The notes beneath the pieces were generated by a model. The model was not told the DNA's origin and ran no database searches. It saw only the letters and a list, made by a program, of their open reading frames with translations. The translations under genes and the position numbers were made by a program. Positions 9,638-18,624 of a stretch of 64,000 nt of DNA are shown piece by piece. This DNA is from Croceicoccus ponticola (lineage in GTDB: Bacteria > Pseudomonadota > Alphaproteobacteria > Sphingomonadales > Sphingomonadaceae). Each line of letters begins with the position of its first letter. Positions within the stretch are counted from its first letter, which is position 1. The stretch is taken from the NCBI RefSeq assembly GCF_004004515.1, contig NZ_RXOL01000003.1, positions 186,001 through 250,000 on the forward strand, written 5' to 3'.

Positions 9638-11296
9638 TTATCTCGGGCTTGGATCGCGCCCGGGGTGAACCCCTGCCGCTTGCGGTTCGGCCAGTTCCTC
9701 GGTGCCTGCAAGCTCACCGTCTTCCAACGTGTCGAGATGCATCCACCGCTTCACGATGGGCGACAACATCAGTACGACGGCGCCGATGCCGATGGTCCAC
9801 CAACCGATGGTGGCATAGATTGAAAGCGTCAGTTCCTTGCTCATCTCGCCGCTTTCGCCGCCCGTCGCTTCGCCGATCTTGCCGGCAACGAAATTGCCGA
9901 CCGCGGTCATGTAGAACCACGCGCCCATGATGAAGCTGCCAAGGTGCAGCGGGGCGAGCCGGGTCATGGCCGACAGGCCGACCGGCGACAGGCAAAGCTC
10001 GCCCGTGGTGTGCAACAGGTAGATCAGGAACACGAACATGACACTGGTCATCACCGCCGGATCGCCCGTGCCCGCACCCCATGTAAACACAAGGAAGCCC
10101 AGCCCGACCTGAAACAGCGCCAGCGCGAACTTTGCCGGTGCCGAAGGTTCAAGCCCGCGCTTGCCAAGATATTGCCACAGCGCGGCGAAGAATGGGGCGA
10201 AGACGACGATGTAGATCGGGTTGATCGACTGGAACAACGAGGTCGGAACGCCGCCCCGGTCCACGAACTTGTCGGTGTAAAGCGAAAGCGAGCCGCCTGC
10301 CTGTTCAAACAGGCCCCAGAACACCGGGTTCAGGGCGATCAGGAAAAGGATCGCAAATATGCGCTCTCGCGCCTCCTTCGGCAGTTTGAACGCCTCGTAC
10401 AATGTATAGGCAAGCATTCCGACGCCGGTGGCGATCAACAGCGTCTGGATCACATCCTGGAACTGGATCAAGGCCCAGATCACCGCGACCGACCCGATGC
10501 CGACCGCGTAAAGCAAGATTTCACGTCCACGCGCTAGCGGGACGGGTGGTTCGCCCTTGCCGCGCAAGGCCGGTTTGCCGATTACGAAGATGATCAGGCC
10601 CGCGACCATGCCGATGCCCGCAAGCCCGAAGCCCCACGACCAACCGATCGTCTCGCCCAGATAACCGACGAGGATCGTACCCAGCGCCGCGCCCACGTTC
10701 ACGCCCATGTAGAAGATGGTATAGGCCGAATCGCGCCGCCCGTCGGTCATCCGGTAAAGCTGCCCCACGATGACCGAGATGTTCGCCTTCAGGAATCCGG
10801 AACCCACGATGATCAGCGCCAGCGCCATCCAGAACACGTTGATCGCAAAATCCGCCTGCTTGACGGTGGGATCGGTCGCGCCTTGCATCCCTTCGTAAGC
10901 CATGAACAAGTGGCCGAAGGCGAGCACGACGCCGCCGAACAGCACCGCCTTGCGCTGCCCCAGCCAGCGATCGGCGAGATAGCCGCCCAGCACCGGGGTA
11001 ATGTAAACGAGGGAGGTATAGGCGCCGTAGATCAGGTTCGCCTTGCCGTCGTTGAACAGCCAGAACTTGGTGAGGTACAGAATCAGCAGGGCGCGCATTC
11101 CGTAATAGGAAAACCGCTCCCACATTTCGGCATAGAACAGGACGAACAGCCCGCGCGGGTGGCCCAGCACTTCTTCGCTGCGCCGCATGGCAAGCGCGCC
11201 GCCGATGGCCAACACGGCGAACAGCGCGACCGCTGCGATCGCGGCGATCCAGTCGCCTTCGTTCCACGAGCCCATGTCTTTCATGCTGTCCGCCAT
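9638..11296 (-). CDS. POT/PTR family proton-dependent oligopeptide transporter
   Basis: A 552-residue inner-membrane major facilitator with 12 or more predicted helices. The POT family signatures are clear: the E-x-x-E-R-F-x-Y-Y motif in AEMWERFSYYG (about residues 56-66), GGYLADRWLGQRKAV in the loop after helix 2, and FYMGVNVGAALG further on. A tail of about 40 residues rich in Glu and Pro follows the last helix. Known: POT proteins import di- and tripeptides with protons. An extra hydrophobic helix (about residues 15-36) precedes the ExxER helix. The gene is divergent from the GntR regulator. Confidence 0.92.
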   Translation of the reverse strand: MADSMKDMGSWNEGDWIAAIAAVALFAVLAIGGALAMRRSEEVLGHPRGLFVLFYAEMWERFSYYGMRALLILYLTKFWLFNDGKANLIYGAYTSLVYITPVLGGYLADRWLGQRKAVLFGGVVLAFGHLFMAYEGMQGATDPTVKQADFAINVFWMALALIIVGSGFLKANISVIVGQLYRMTDGRRDSAYTIFYMGVNVGAALGTILVGYLGETIGWSWGFGLAGIGMVAGLIIFVIGKPALRGKGEPPVPLARGREILLYAVGIGSVAVIWALIQFQDVIQTLLIATGVGMLAYTLYEAFKLPKEARERIFAILFLIALNPVFWGLFEQAGGSLSLYTDKFVDRGGVPTSLFQSINPIYIVVFAPFFAALWQYLGKRGLEPSAPAKFALALFQVGLGFLVFTWGAGTGDPAVMTSVMFVFLIYLLHTTGELCLSPVGLSAMTRLAPLHLGSFIMGAWFYMTAVGNFVAGKIGEATGGESGEMSKELTLSIYATIGWWTIGIGAVVLMLSPIVKRWMHLDTLEDGELAGTEELAEPQAAGVHPGRDPSPR

Positions 11297-11435
11297 CCCT
11301 GCTCTATCTTGTCCGGATGGTTGCGAGACTTAGCGCCCAACGCGCGGTTGTGAAGCATTTTGTTGCAATTGTGACCAGTCTCGTTCGCGGCAGGAACGGG
11401 CTGTCGCAAAGGGCGCGCGAACTTGACCCGACACG

Positions 11436-11457
11436 GTGTATTATGGCACTAGACCAC
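11436..11457 (+). promoter_or_regulatory. candidate GntR (YtrA-type) operator over the promoter of the regulator
   Basis: An imperfect inverted repeat GTG-N3-TA-N6-TA-N3-CAC lies immediately before the ATG at 11460. YtrA-subfamily regulators are known to bind palindromes of this general kind in their own promoters. It ends 2 bases before the start codon, so the message may be leaderless. A TTGACC at 11423-11428 could be the -35 element. Binding is inferred. Confidence 0.4.
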
Positions 11458-11459
11458 CT

Positions 11460-11819
11460 ATGGCTCGCCCCACCGGCCCCCAGGCGACACGCCCCGTTTA
11501 CCTGCGACTTCGCGACCAGATCGCCGCTGCGATCATCGACGGCCGCTATCGCGAAGGCGAACTGTTGCCGTCTGTGCGGGCCTTCGCTGCGGAACAGGGT
11601 GCAAACCCTCTGACGGTGGCGAAATCGTACCAGCAGTTTCAGGACGACGGCCTGTTGGAAGTCCGGCGCGGGATCGGCATCGCGGTTGTCCCCGGCGCAC
11701 GCGGACGACTGCTCGCGGCAGAACGTGACCAGTTCCTGCGCGAAGAATGGCCATCGGTCGCGGAACGGATAAGGCTGCTAGACCTCGATCTGGATGAACT
11801 GTTGTTGCACCAGTCCTGA
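11460..11819 (+). CDS. GntR family transcriptional regulator, YtrA subfamily
   Basis: 119 residues: an N-terminal winged helix-turn-helix (RPVYLRLRDQIAAAIIDGRY, then GELLPSVRAFAAEQGANPLTVAKSYQQFQDDGLLEVRRGIGIAV) followed by only about 45 residues. That short helical tail is the mark of the YtrA subfamily, which lacks a ligand-binding domain. An in-frame GTG at 11436 would overlap the palindrome, so ATG 11460 is preferred. Known YtrA regulators control an adjacent ABC transporter operon; here no ABC genes follow, so the target is unclear beyond likely self-control. Confidence 0.85.
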   Translation: MARPTGPQATRPVYLRLRDQIAAAIIDGRYREGELLPSVRAFAAEQGANPLTVAKSYQQFQDDGLLEVRRGIGIAVVPGARGRLLAAERDQFLREEWPSVAERIRLLDLDLDELLLHQS

Positions 11820-12086
11820 TCCGCGCCAATTGTTGGTGATGCGCCGCCTGAAAGCATCGCGAAATCTTGTCGCTTGCGTTTAACATTGCATGGCCGCGCT
11901 GTGAGTGGCAAAGTCACCCATGTCCTTTCCTACGCTTGATTTTCCCGTGTTTGGGTTTCATGCGAGTGGCAAGGCATTGAACAGCCGGTCTCCGGGGGAA
12001 TTGGGGGGACTTGCCGACAATGGCTGTTGCCGTCCATGTGGCAGCAACTGTCGATGGGGTCGCTACTCACGATAGACGGGGTTGTC

Positions 12087-12368
12087 ATGATTAGATCCGA
12101 ACTTATTCAGGCCTTGGCCGAAGAAAACCCGGAACTTCGGCCCGAAGAGGTCGAATCCGTGGTCACCTGTTTCTTCGATGCCATCGCCGAACGGCTGGCC
12201 AATGGGGGGCGGGTCGAGCTGCGCGGTTTCGGCGCCTTTTCCACGCGGGAACGGGCCGCACGAACGGGCCGGAACCCACGCACGGGCACGACGGTAGAAG
12301 TGCCAGGCAAGCGCGTCCCTTATTTCAAGGCGGGCAAGGACATGCGCGATCGGTTGAACACCGACTGA
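12087..12368 (+). CDS. ihfB: integration host factor subunit beta
   Basis: 93 residues, the standard length. Known: IhfB pairs with IhfA to bind and sharply bend DNA. Seen: the N-terminal helix [17 protein letters not shown], the conserved [24 protein letters not shown] arm region containing the intercalating Pro, and the [15 protein letters not shown] end. An open frame extends upstream to 12027, but ATG 12087 gives the family N terminus. About 265 bp without a supported gene separate it from the GntR gene, presumably carrying its promoter. Confidence 0.95.
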   Translation: MIRSELIQALAEENPELRPEEVESVVTCFFDAIAERLANGGRVELRGFGAFSTRERAARTGRNPRTGTTVEVPGKRVPYFKAGKDMRDRLNTD

Positions 12369-12460
12369 TCGCAACTTTCCGCGCCATGGCGCCCTAACTG
12401 CGCATCGGGCCATCGCTTCGGCCAATCGCTTCGAAATGTCGTTTTTAATAGAGTCGGCGA

Positions 12461-12489
12461 TTGCACGGTGTTGCGCCGCGCCCTAGTGC
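12461..12489 (+). promoter_or_regulatory. possible sigma70-type promoter of tRNA-Leu
   Basis: TTGCAC (12461-12466), a 17-base spacer and TAGTGC (12484-12489) end 10 bases before the mature tRNA. The -35 is good and the -10 is weak; placement is the main support. Confidence 0.3.
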
Positions 12490-12499
12490 TGCGCTCGTT

Positions 12500-12584
12500 G
12501 CGGACGTGGCGGAATGGTAGACGCCGGGGACTTAAAATCCCCTGTACTTTGTACGTGCGGGTTCGAGTCCCGCCGTCCGCACCA
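12500..12584 (+). tRNA. tRNA-Leu (anticodon UAA)
   Basis: The 85-base gene has the acceptor stem GCGGACG pairing with CGTCCGC, discriminator A and an encoded CCA (12582-12584). The anticodon stem GGGGA/TCCCC encloses the loop CTTAAAA with anticodon TAA. A class II variable arm follows the anticodon stem, then the T arm with GTTCGAGTC. All of this fits leucine. No integrase or truncated copy flanks it. Confidence 0.97.
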
Positions 12585-12777
12585 CCAACGGCGCGCAATT
12601 CCTGAATTTGCGGTCGAACCTGCCAATTCCTTAATACGCAACTTATTCGGTTTAGGGGTTTTTTCACCCTCGAAAGCCATAGTGCGTTAACGCGATTGCG
12701 CCATATCTCGGGCTATTGATCCCGGGGTAGCGTCGACCCCGGGCGGCAGCATCGGCGGCGACGGGGGAACCGGCACA

Positions 12778-13446
12778 ATGAACGATTTGAGCCAAGCGCA
12801 ATTCGCGTCCGTCAGACCGGCACTGGACTTTGGCCGCAAGCCAGAACGGATGCCGATCATCAGGACTGCCAAGTTGATCTTTGCCGGCGGCGAATACCCA
12901 TGCGTGCTGCGCGACATTTCGGGCAAGGCGCTGCGGGTCAAGCTGTATGGCGCACCGCTGCCCGACGACGGCAATCCGTTCTGGCTCGAATTCGGCGATG
13001 GCGACCGGTTCGAGGTTTCGTTGATCTGGGTTCAAGACGATCAGGCCGGTCTCGCGTTTGCCGAAAGCAACGACCTGCTATCGCTGATCGGCGAAAAGGG
13101 TCCGTTCCGCAAACGCGCCATTCGCATCGCAGTGGATCTGCCCGCCAGCATCAAGTCGCTTGGGCGGACCATTGGCGTGGTCATCCGCGACATTTCGCAC
13201 GAAGGCGCGCAGATCGAAACACCGGACCTGTTTTCGATGGACCAGCAACTCAGGCTCGATATTCCGGCTCTGGGCGAGGTTTATACCAAGGTGCGCTGGC
13301 GCCAGAATCCGCACTATGGCCTCGCCTTCCTCGAGACATTCAGGTTCGAACAAATCGCCGTGGTCGCGGCAAACCTGCAAGCGATTTCGCAAGGGTGGCG
13401 CGACCGGGCGCCCGTTGGCGTTGCATCCAACAACGTTGCGGCATGA
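12778..13446 (+). CDS. protein with two PilZ domains
   Basis: 222 residues with two PilZ-like repeats. The second is clearer: RKRAIR (an R-x-x-x-R type motif, about residue 112) followed by RDISHEGAQI (the D/N-x-S-x-x-G motif). The first has RMPIIR near residue 22 and RDISGKALRV, in which the Gly of the second motif is displaced. Known: PilZ domains bind cyclic-di-GMP and act on motility or exopolysaccharide machinery. Only the second repeat looks competent for binding. Monocistronic, after the tRNA; 143 bp separate it from the next gene. Confidence 0.8.
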   Translation: MNDLSQAQFASVRPALDFGRKPERMPIIRTAKLIFAGGEYPCVLRDISGKALRVKLYGAPLPDDGNPFWLEFGDGDRFEVSLIWVQDDQAGLAFAESNDLLSLIGEKGPFRKRAIRIAVDLPASIKSLGRTIGVVIRDISHEGAQIETPDLFSMDQQLRLDIPALGEVYTKVRWRQNPHYGLAFLETFRFEQIAVVAANLQAISQGWRDRAPVGVASNNVAA

Positions 13447-13589
13447 TCGGCGCCGTTCTGCAATAGCGGCGTCAGCAACCTGTAATTACATACCTTGAAA
13501 GTTGCGTGTTAACTTCCTCTTAGCCATTTTCCTGCAGGATTTACCTAGGGCCGCTGCAAAGGTCCTACGAGATATCCACGGGGGGCACA

Positions 13590-15176
13590 GTGCAGAACGG
13601 CAACAATTCGGAAGGGACCATCCAGGAACTGGATGTTGACGTCGTCATCATCGGGGCTGGCCCTGCTGGTTTGACGGCGGGTTACCTGCTGACGAAGGCC
13701 GGGAAGTCGGTCGCCATCATCGAAAAAGACGAGCGTTACGTCGGCGGCATCAGCCGCACGGTGGAGCACGAAGGCTACCGCTTCGACATCGGCGGACATC
13801 GTTTCTTTTCGAAATCGAAGGCCGTGGTCGATCTGTGGAACGAGATTCTGCCCGACGACTTCATTTCGCGCCCGCGGATGAGCCGGATTTATTACGAGGG
13901 CAAGTTCTACTCGTATCCGCTCCGCGCGTTCGAGGCACTGCGTAATCTCGGCATCTGGCGTTCGACTTTGTGCATGGCCAGCTTTGCCAAGGCGCAGGTA
14001 TTCCCGCGCAAGCAGGTAAAAAGCTTTGAGGACTGGACGGTCAACCAGTTCGGCGAAAAACTCTATTCGATCTTCTTCAAGACCTACACCGAGAAGGTGT
14101 GGGGCATGCCCTGCGACGAGATGAGCGCCGACTGGGCCGCTCAGCGCATCAAGGGGCTGTCGCTGTGGGGCGCGGTGACCGATGGGCTGAAGCGTTCGCT
14201 CGGCCTGAACAAGCGTCCGAACGACGGCATGCAGACCAAGACCCTGCTGGAGGAGTTCCGCTATCCGCGGCTTGGCCCCGGCATGATGTGGGAAGCCGCG
14301 CGCGACAAGGTTCGCGATGGCGGCAACCAGGTTTTGATGGGGCACGCATTGCGCCGGCTTGCCGCCGATACAAAGGGCGGCTGGCGCCTGCACGCCACGA
14401 TAGCCGCCGGTGGCGAACGGGTGATCCGCGCCCGCCATGCAATTTCCAGCGCGCCCATGCGCGAATTGGCCGCGCGGTTGGCCCCGGTGCCCGCATCGGT
14501 GCTCGACGCCAGCGACCTGAAGTATCGCGACTTCCTGACCGTCGCATTGAAGGTGCCTTCAAAGGATCTGTTCCCAGACAACTGGATCTACATCCACGAT
14601 TCAAAGGTGCAGGTCGGCCGCATCCAGAATTTCCGTTCGTGGTCGCCCGAGATGGTGCCCGATCAGGGGGTCGCCTGTGTCGGCCTCGAATATTTCTGTT
14701 TTGAAGGCGACGGGCTGTGGGCATCGTCGGACGACGATCTGGTAGCGCTGGCCAGCAAGGAAATGGCGATCCTGGGGCTTTGCGATCCGGCCGACGTCAT
14801 CGGCGGTTCGGTGGTGCGGCAGGAAAAGGCCTATCCGGTCTATGACGAATTTTACGCAGCGCGCGTCGCCACGATGCGCGAAGAGCTCGAAGCCAAGCAC
14901 CCGACGCTGCATCTTGTCGGCCGCAACGGGATGCATCGCTACAACAATCAGGATCACGCGATGATGACCGCGATGCTGACGGTGGAAAACATCATCGCCG
15001 GGACGCGGATCTACGACACATGGTGCGTGAACGAAGACGCCGAATACCATGAGGCCGGCGCCGAAGGGCACGAGGCCGAATTGCCGCGATATTCCGCCGA
15101 AGATCGCGCCGCCGCGCTGTCCAGCATGCGTGACGTGCCCGAACCGGCCGTTGCGGACCGGCAGAACGCGGCGTGA
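13590..15176 (+). CDS. NAD(P)/FAD-dependent oxidoreductase, UDP-galactopyranose mutase-like
   Basis: 528 residues with a GTG start preceded by a G-rich stretch. The N-terminal FAD motif is [15 protein letters not shown] (about residues 20-34); [14 protein letters not shown] and [11 protein letters not shown] follow, a pattern shared with UDP-galactopyranose mutases and protoporphyrinogen-oxidase-like enzymes. The C terminus has [17 protein letters not shown], the second FAD contact region. Its stop overlaps the GtrA start (GTGA), so the three genes 13590-17374 appear to form one operon for an envelope glycoconjugate. It is longer than typical UGM (about 370-390 residues), so a different sugar or lipid substrate is possible. 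Confidence 0.82.
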   Translation: MQNGNNSEGTIQELDVDVVIIGAGPAGLTAGYLLTKAGKSVAIIEKDERYVGGISRTVEHEGYRFDIGGHRFFSKSKAVVDLWNEILPDDFISRPRMSRIYYEGKFYSYPLRAFEALRNLGIWRSTLCMASFAKAQVFPRKQVKSFEDWTVNQFGEKLYSIFFKTYTEKVWGMPCDEMSADWAAQRIKGLSLWGAVTDGLKRSLGLNKRPNDGMQTKTLLEEFRYPRLGPGMMWEAARDKVRDGGNQVLMGHALRRLAADTKGGWRLHATIAAGGERVIRARHAISSAPMRELAARLAPVPASVLDASDLKYRDFLTVALKVPSKDLFPDNWIYIHDSKVQVGRIQNFRSWSPEMVPDQGVACVGLEYFCFEGDGLWASSDDDLVALASKEMAILGLCDPADVIGGSVVRQEKAYPVYDEFYAARVATMREELEAKHPTLHLVGRNGMHRYNNQDHAMMTAMLTVENIIAGTRIYDTWCVNEDAEYHEAGAEGHEAELPRYSAEDRAAALSSMRDVPEPAVADRQNAA

Positions 15177-15595
15177 TCGAAGCTGCGCCCCTGCGCCGAT
15201 TTGTCGCCTATGGTTTCGCCAGCGTCGCGGCGCTGGGTATCGACGTCGCGACGTTCCTTGCCCTGATGGCGATGGGGCTGACCGCGCCGATTGCGGCCGT
15301 GGGCGGCTATGGCCTCGGCATCTTTGCGCACTGGTTTGCATCAAGCCGCTTCGTCTTTGCCGGCCGGGTTGCCGAAACCGGACGCCACCGCGCCGCGCAA
15401 CAGGGGCTGTTCGTGGCTTCGGCGCTGGTCGGTATGGCCATTACCTGGGGCGTCGTCGCGTCCGCCACGGCTGTCGGCCTTGATCCGCGCCTTGCCAAGC
15501 TGGGCGCGATCGGCGCAAGCTTTGTGGCCACTTTCGTCCTGCGCTGCCGGTTCGTATTCAACGAACGCATGGCAGAGGCATCGGTTGAAGCCTGA
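15173..15595 (+). CDS. GtrA family membrane protein
   Basis: 140 residues with four predicted transmembrane helices and the GtrA-type opening [19 protein letters not shown], then a second pair of helices ending in [11 protein letters not shown]. Known: GtrA-like proteins are thought to flip or help transport undecaprenyl-phosphate-linked sugars across the inner membrane. Start GTG 15173 overlaps the stop of the FAD enzyme by 4 bp; the next gene begins 6 bp after its stop. Role in the cassette is inferred. Confidence 0.87.
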   Translation: MIEAAPLRRFVAYGFASVAALGIDVATFLALMAMGLTAPIAAVGGYGLGIFAHWFASSRFVFAGRVAETGRHRAAQQGLFVASALVGMAITWGVVASATAVGLDPRLAKLGAIGASFVATFVLRCRFVFNERMAEASVEA

Positions 15596-15601
15596 CTGAA
15601 G

Positions 15602-17374
15602 ATGGAGGGGACCGTCTTCGGAGAGCGCCGCCGCCCCCTGATCGCGCGCGAGCTGTTGAAGCGGGTCACGATCGTATGGGTGCTGCTGGCGATCCTGCTG
15701 ACCGTTTCCGGGCTTCCTGCGATTGTGGGTCATCGTTTCGTCGATGGTGACGACATCCTGCGCCTTTTGGAAGTGCGCGACTGGCTGGCTGGCCAATCTT
15801 GGTTCGACGTCACCCAGTATCGCATCGCCCCGCCCGACGGGACGGCGATGCACTGGACCCGGTTGGTCGATATTCCACTCGCTTTCGTGACGATCCTGTT
15901 CGCGCCGTTCGTCGGCATGGGCCCGGCCGAACATGTCGCCGCAGTGCTGGTGCCGCTGATCACGCTGTTCTTCGTGCTGTTGCTGATCGGGCGGATGAGC
16001 TGGCGGCTGTTCGACGAGGAATCCACGGGACTGTCGTGCCTCGTCGCGGCCATGGCCCTTCCTTTGTTGCACCAATTGCGCCCGATGCGGATCGACCACC
16101 ACGGTTGGCAGGTCGTCTGCGGCCTTGTCGCGGTGAATGCGCTGATGGGCCGAGAGCCCAAGCGGTCGGGATGGGTCGCCGGTTTCGCCATGGCGGTCTG
16201 GCTGGCGATATCGCTGGAAGCCTTGCCGATGATCGCGGTGATCATGGGCATCGCCCTGGCGCGGTGGCTGCGTTGCTGGGAACAGCGGGCGTGGCTCGTA
16301 TCCATGCTGCAGTCGATTTTCGTCGGTTCCGCCCTGATCTATGTCGCCACGCGCGGCTTTGCCATGACCAGCTATTGCGATGCCATGTCACCGATGCAGC
16401 TGGCCGCATTGGGCATCGTGGCTATCGGCGCGACGGGTCTTGGCCGCGTTTCGCAGCGGCCCAACGTGTTCGTATTTCTCGTGCTCGGCACTGTCGGGCT
16501 GGCTGCGGTGGCTGCCGCTCTGCAGATTGCGCCCCAATGCACGAGCGGCGCTTTTGCCGATCTCGACCCGATTACGCGCGACATGTGGCTGGCCAATGTG
16601 CGCGAAAGCCGGGCGATCTGGGAACAGCTGCCATCAACCGGCCTTCAGATCGCGCTGCCGCCGTTAGTCGCGCTGTTCGTTTCGCTGGGCCTAGCCGCGC
16701 GCACCGGCGCGTGGGTGCATCGCTGGCATCTCGAATATGCGGTGCTGCTGGCCGCAGCGCTGGTGCTCGCCTGTCTTGTCGGTCGGGCTGGAGCCTTTGC
16801 CGCAGCCCTGGCCGCAGTGCCGCTGGGCTACCAGTTGAAACAGTGGCTGCGCGCGATCCGCAACCTGCACCGTCCGGGCAAGCAGGCGATGGCTGCCGTC
16901 GGCATCATCGCCGCGCTGTTGCCGACCCTGCCGCTCACCGTGCTGATGCTCGCCACGCCGAGCAATGCGGCTCCCCCGCACACGAACGCCGACGCCACGC
17001 CGTGCGAAATGGGACCGGCGCTGACCGCCATCGGCGACCGCCCGCGCAACTTGCTCGCACCGATCGATCTTGGCCCGCAAATCCTGCTGGAAAGCCCGCA
17101 CCGGGTCGTGGCCACCGCGCATCACCGCGCCGGCAAGGCCATCAGCGACAATATGCGCGCCTATATCGAACCGGCTGACGCGGCCCACGCGATCATCGCC
17201 AAACGGAAGGTCGATTATGTGATGGTCTGCGCCTCGCTGCCGGAATTCACGGTCTATCGCCAGGCAGGTCGCGACGGGCTGGTCGATGGGCTGCTACGCG
17301 GCAATACCCCCGACTGGCTGCAACCGGTGCAGACGGCGGACGAAGGCGTGCTGTTGTGGAAAGTCGTCGGCTGA
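15602..17374 (+). CDS. polytopic membrane protein, probable GT-C fold glycosyltransferase
   Basis: 590 residues with ten or more hydrophobic helices and a short soluble C-terminal part. Near the N terminus, after the first helix, an acidic loop reads VDGDDILRLLEVRDW, with PDGTAMHWTRLVD further on. A later loop has RIDHHGWQVV. This DD...R, HW and DHH arrangement resembles GT-C/STT3-type transferases that use lipid-linked sugars. It is the last gene of the FAD enzyme-GtrA-membrane protein cassette. The similarity is by motif only; a named family was not identified. Confidence 0.6.
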   Translation: MEGTVFGERRRPLIARELLKRVTIVWVLLAILLTVSGLPAIVGHRFVDGDDILRLLEVRDWLAGQSWFDVTQYRIAPPDGTAMHWTRLVDIPLAFVTILFAPFVGMGPAEHVAAVLVPLITLFFVLLLIGRMSWRLFDEESTGLSCLVAAMALPLLHQLRPMRIDHHGWQVVCGLVAVNALMGREPKRSGWVAGFAMAVWLAISLEALPMIAVIMGIALARWLRCWEQRAWLVSMLQSIFVGSALIYVATRGFAMTSYCDAMSPMQLAALGIVAIGATGLGRVSQRPNVFVFLVLGTVGLAAVAAALQIAPQCTSGAFADLDPITRDMWLANVRESRAIWEQLPSTGLQIALPPLVALFVSLGLAARTGAWVHRWHLEYAVLLAAALVLACLVGRAGAFAAALAAVPLGYQLKQWLRAIRNLHRPGKQAMAAVGIIAALLPTLPLTVLMLATPSNAAPPHTNADATPCEMGPALTAIGDRPRNLLAPIDLGPQILLESPHRVVATAHHRAGKAISDNMRAYIEPADAAHAIIAKRKVDYVMVCASLPEFTVYRQAGRDGLVDGLLRGNTPDWLQPVQTADEGVLLWKVVG

Positions 17375-17378
17375 CCGG

Positions 17379-17861
17379 TCAGCCGGTGCAGGACGAACAA
17401 GTCCCGCGCAGTTCGACCACGGTCTTGAGATCGGCGAAACCCGCCGCGGCGGCGGCTGCGCGCAATCCTTCGGTCAGGCGATCGTCGTCGACATGCTCGG
17501 CCCGCCCGCAATCGTCGCAGATCAGAAAGATGCAATCGTGGCGGCACCCCGGATGGCGGTTCGCCAGATAGGCATTCGCACTTTCGATCCGGTTGGCGAG
17601 GTTAGTCCGCACGAACAGGTCGAGAATGCGATAGACGCTGTTGGGGGCGACCCGTTTGCCACGCTTCGCCGAAAGCGCGTCGGCAATGTCGTATGCAGAA
17701 GCCGGAGCATCCTGAGAAGCCAGCGCATCGAAAACGTCGGCGCGCATCCCGGTCCACTGTTCGCCCGCATCGGTCAGCGCGGCACGCGCGGCGCGGACGA
17801 GCGCGGCGCCGCTATGTTCGTTATGCGCGTGACGGTGATCGGTGGTGGTCCCCATGTCCAT
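17379..17861 (-). CDS. Fur family transcriptional regulator, Zur-like
   Basis: 160 residues. A His-rich N terminus (HRHAHNEH) precedes a winged helix (RADVFDALASQDAPASAYDIADAL...PNSVYRILDLF) and a metal-binding dimer domain with HPGCRHDC, CDDC and a terminal CSSC. The two CxxC pairs form the structural zinc site of Fur proteins. The overall shape (short, SAYDIADAL, ICDDCGRAEHVDD) fits Zur, the zinc-uptake repressor, better than Fur. It lies 55 bp behind msrA on the same strand. ATG 17855 is an alternative start. No clear Zur box was seen nearby. Confidence 0.78.
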   Translation of the reverse strand: MDMGTTTDHRHAHNEHSGAALVRAARAALTDAGEQWTGMRADVFDALASQDAPASAYDIADALSAKRGKRVAPNSVYRILDLFVRTNLANRIESANAYLANRHPGCRHDCIFLICDDCGRAEHVDDDRLTEGLRAAAAAAGFADLKTVVELRGTCSSCTG

Positions 17862-17916
17862 GAATATAGGTGCCTCGGCGCGGCCTGTCAGCCCCGCCCT
17901 GCCGATGTCGTTCCGT

Positions 17917-18624
17917 TCAGCCCTTGCGGAACGATGCGCGGTAGTCGTCAGCGAACAGCGATTTGAGCGCGCGGACCTTCGGTGCGTCCCACCTTTGGAT
18001 GTAAGGGTGGCTCGGGTTCTTCGCCATGAAGTCCTGATGATAATCCTCAGCCGGATAGAACGTCTGCTTCGGCTCGATCTTCGTGACGATTGGCTTCGAC
18101 CACAGCCCGGCCTTGCCCAGTTGCGCGATGTAGGCCTTGGCGACTTGCGCCTGCTGCGCGTTCACAGGAACGATGGCGCTGCGGTATTGGGTTCCACGGT
18201 CGGGGCCTTGGCGGTTCAGCATGGTGGGATCGGCGACGACGGCAAAGAATATGCGCAGCAATTCGTCATAGCGCACGACGGACGGGTCGTATGTGATCCG
18301 CACCGCCTCGGCATGGCCGGTGTCGCCTCCGCCAACCGCGCGGTAATTGGCGGTCGCCTTTGTGCCGCCGTGATAGCCAGAAACCGCGCTGGTCACGCCG
18401 TTCACATGGCTGAACACACCTTCGACGCCCCAGAAACAGCCACCAGCGAAGATCGCGGTCTTCAGCTTGCCGCTTTCCTTCGCCTGAACTTGCGCGGGCG
18501 GCGTGCGGACGACTTCTTCGGCCAACGCAGGCTGTTGGCAAGCGCCAAGCAGCGCCGCACCCAGCGCGAGCGCGGTTAAATGGGAAGGAAGGCGGCGCGT
18601 GCCCTTCGGCTCGGAACCGATCAG
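17917..18624 (-). CDS. msrA: peptide-methionine (S)-S-oxide reductase MsrA, lipoprotein form; start uncertain
   Basis: The catalytic domain is complete: AGGCFWGVEGVF with the active Cys, SGYHGGTKATANYRAVGGGDTGHAEAV, and YHQDFMAKNPSHPYIQRWD. A lipobox signal peptide (LTALALGAALLGAC, preceded by GTRR) shows export to the envelope. No ATG, GTG or TTG stands at a sensible place before the signal peptide: the only in-frame ATG is at 18789, which would add about 55 unlikely residues. A CTG at 18624 overlaps the stop of the small gene upstream (CTGA) and gives a normal signal peptide, so I place the start there. The alternative is 17917-18789. Partner of the lipoprotein MsrB at 6932-7426. Confidence 0.85.
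   Translation of the reverse strand: MIGSEPKGTRRLPSHLTALALGAALLGACQQPALAEEVVRTPPAQVQAKESGKLKTAIFAGGCFWGVEGVFSHVNGVTSAVSGYHGGTKATANYRAVGGGDTGHAEAVRITYDPSVVRYDELLRIFFAVVADPTMLNRQGPDRGTQYRSAIVPVNAQQAQVAKAYIAQLGKAGLWSKPIVTKIEPKQTFYPAEDYHQDFMAKNPSHPYIQRWDAPKVRALKSLFADDYRASFRKG

Noticed and set aside
11920-12075. A 51-codon frame before ihfB with a Cys-rich end
   Set aside because: No ribosome binding site before its ATG, no recognisable family, and it overlaps the probable ihfB promoter and leader.
12500-12584. tRNA-Leu as an integration site for a mobile element
   Set aside because: No integrase, no direct repeat of the tRNA 3' end was noticed, and both flanks are ordinary chromosomal genes.
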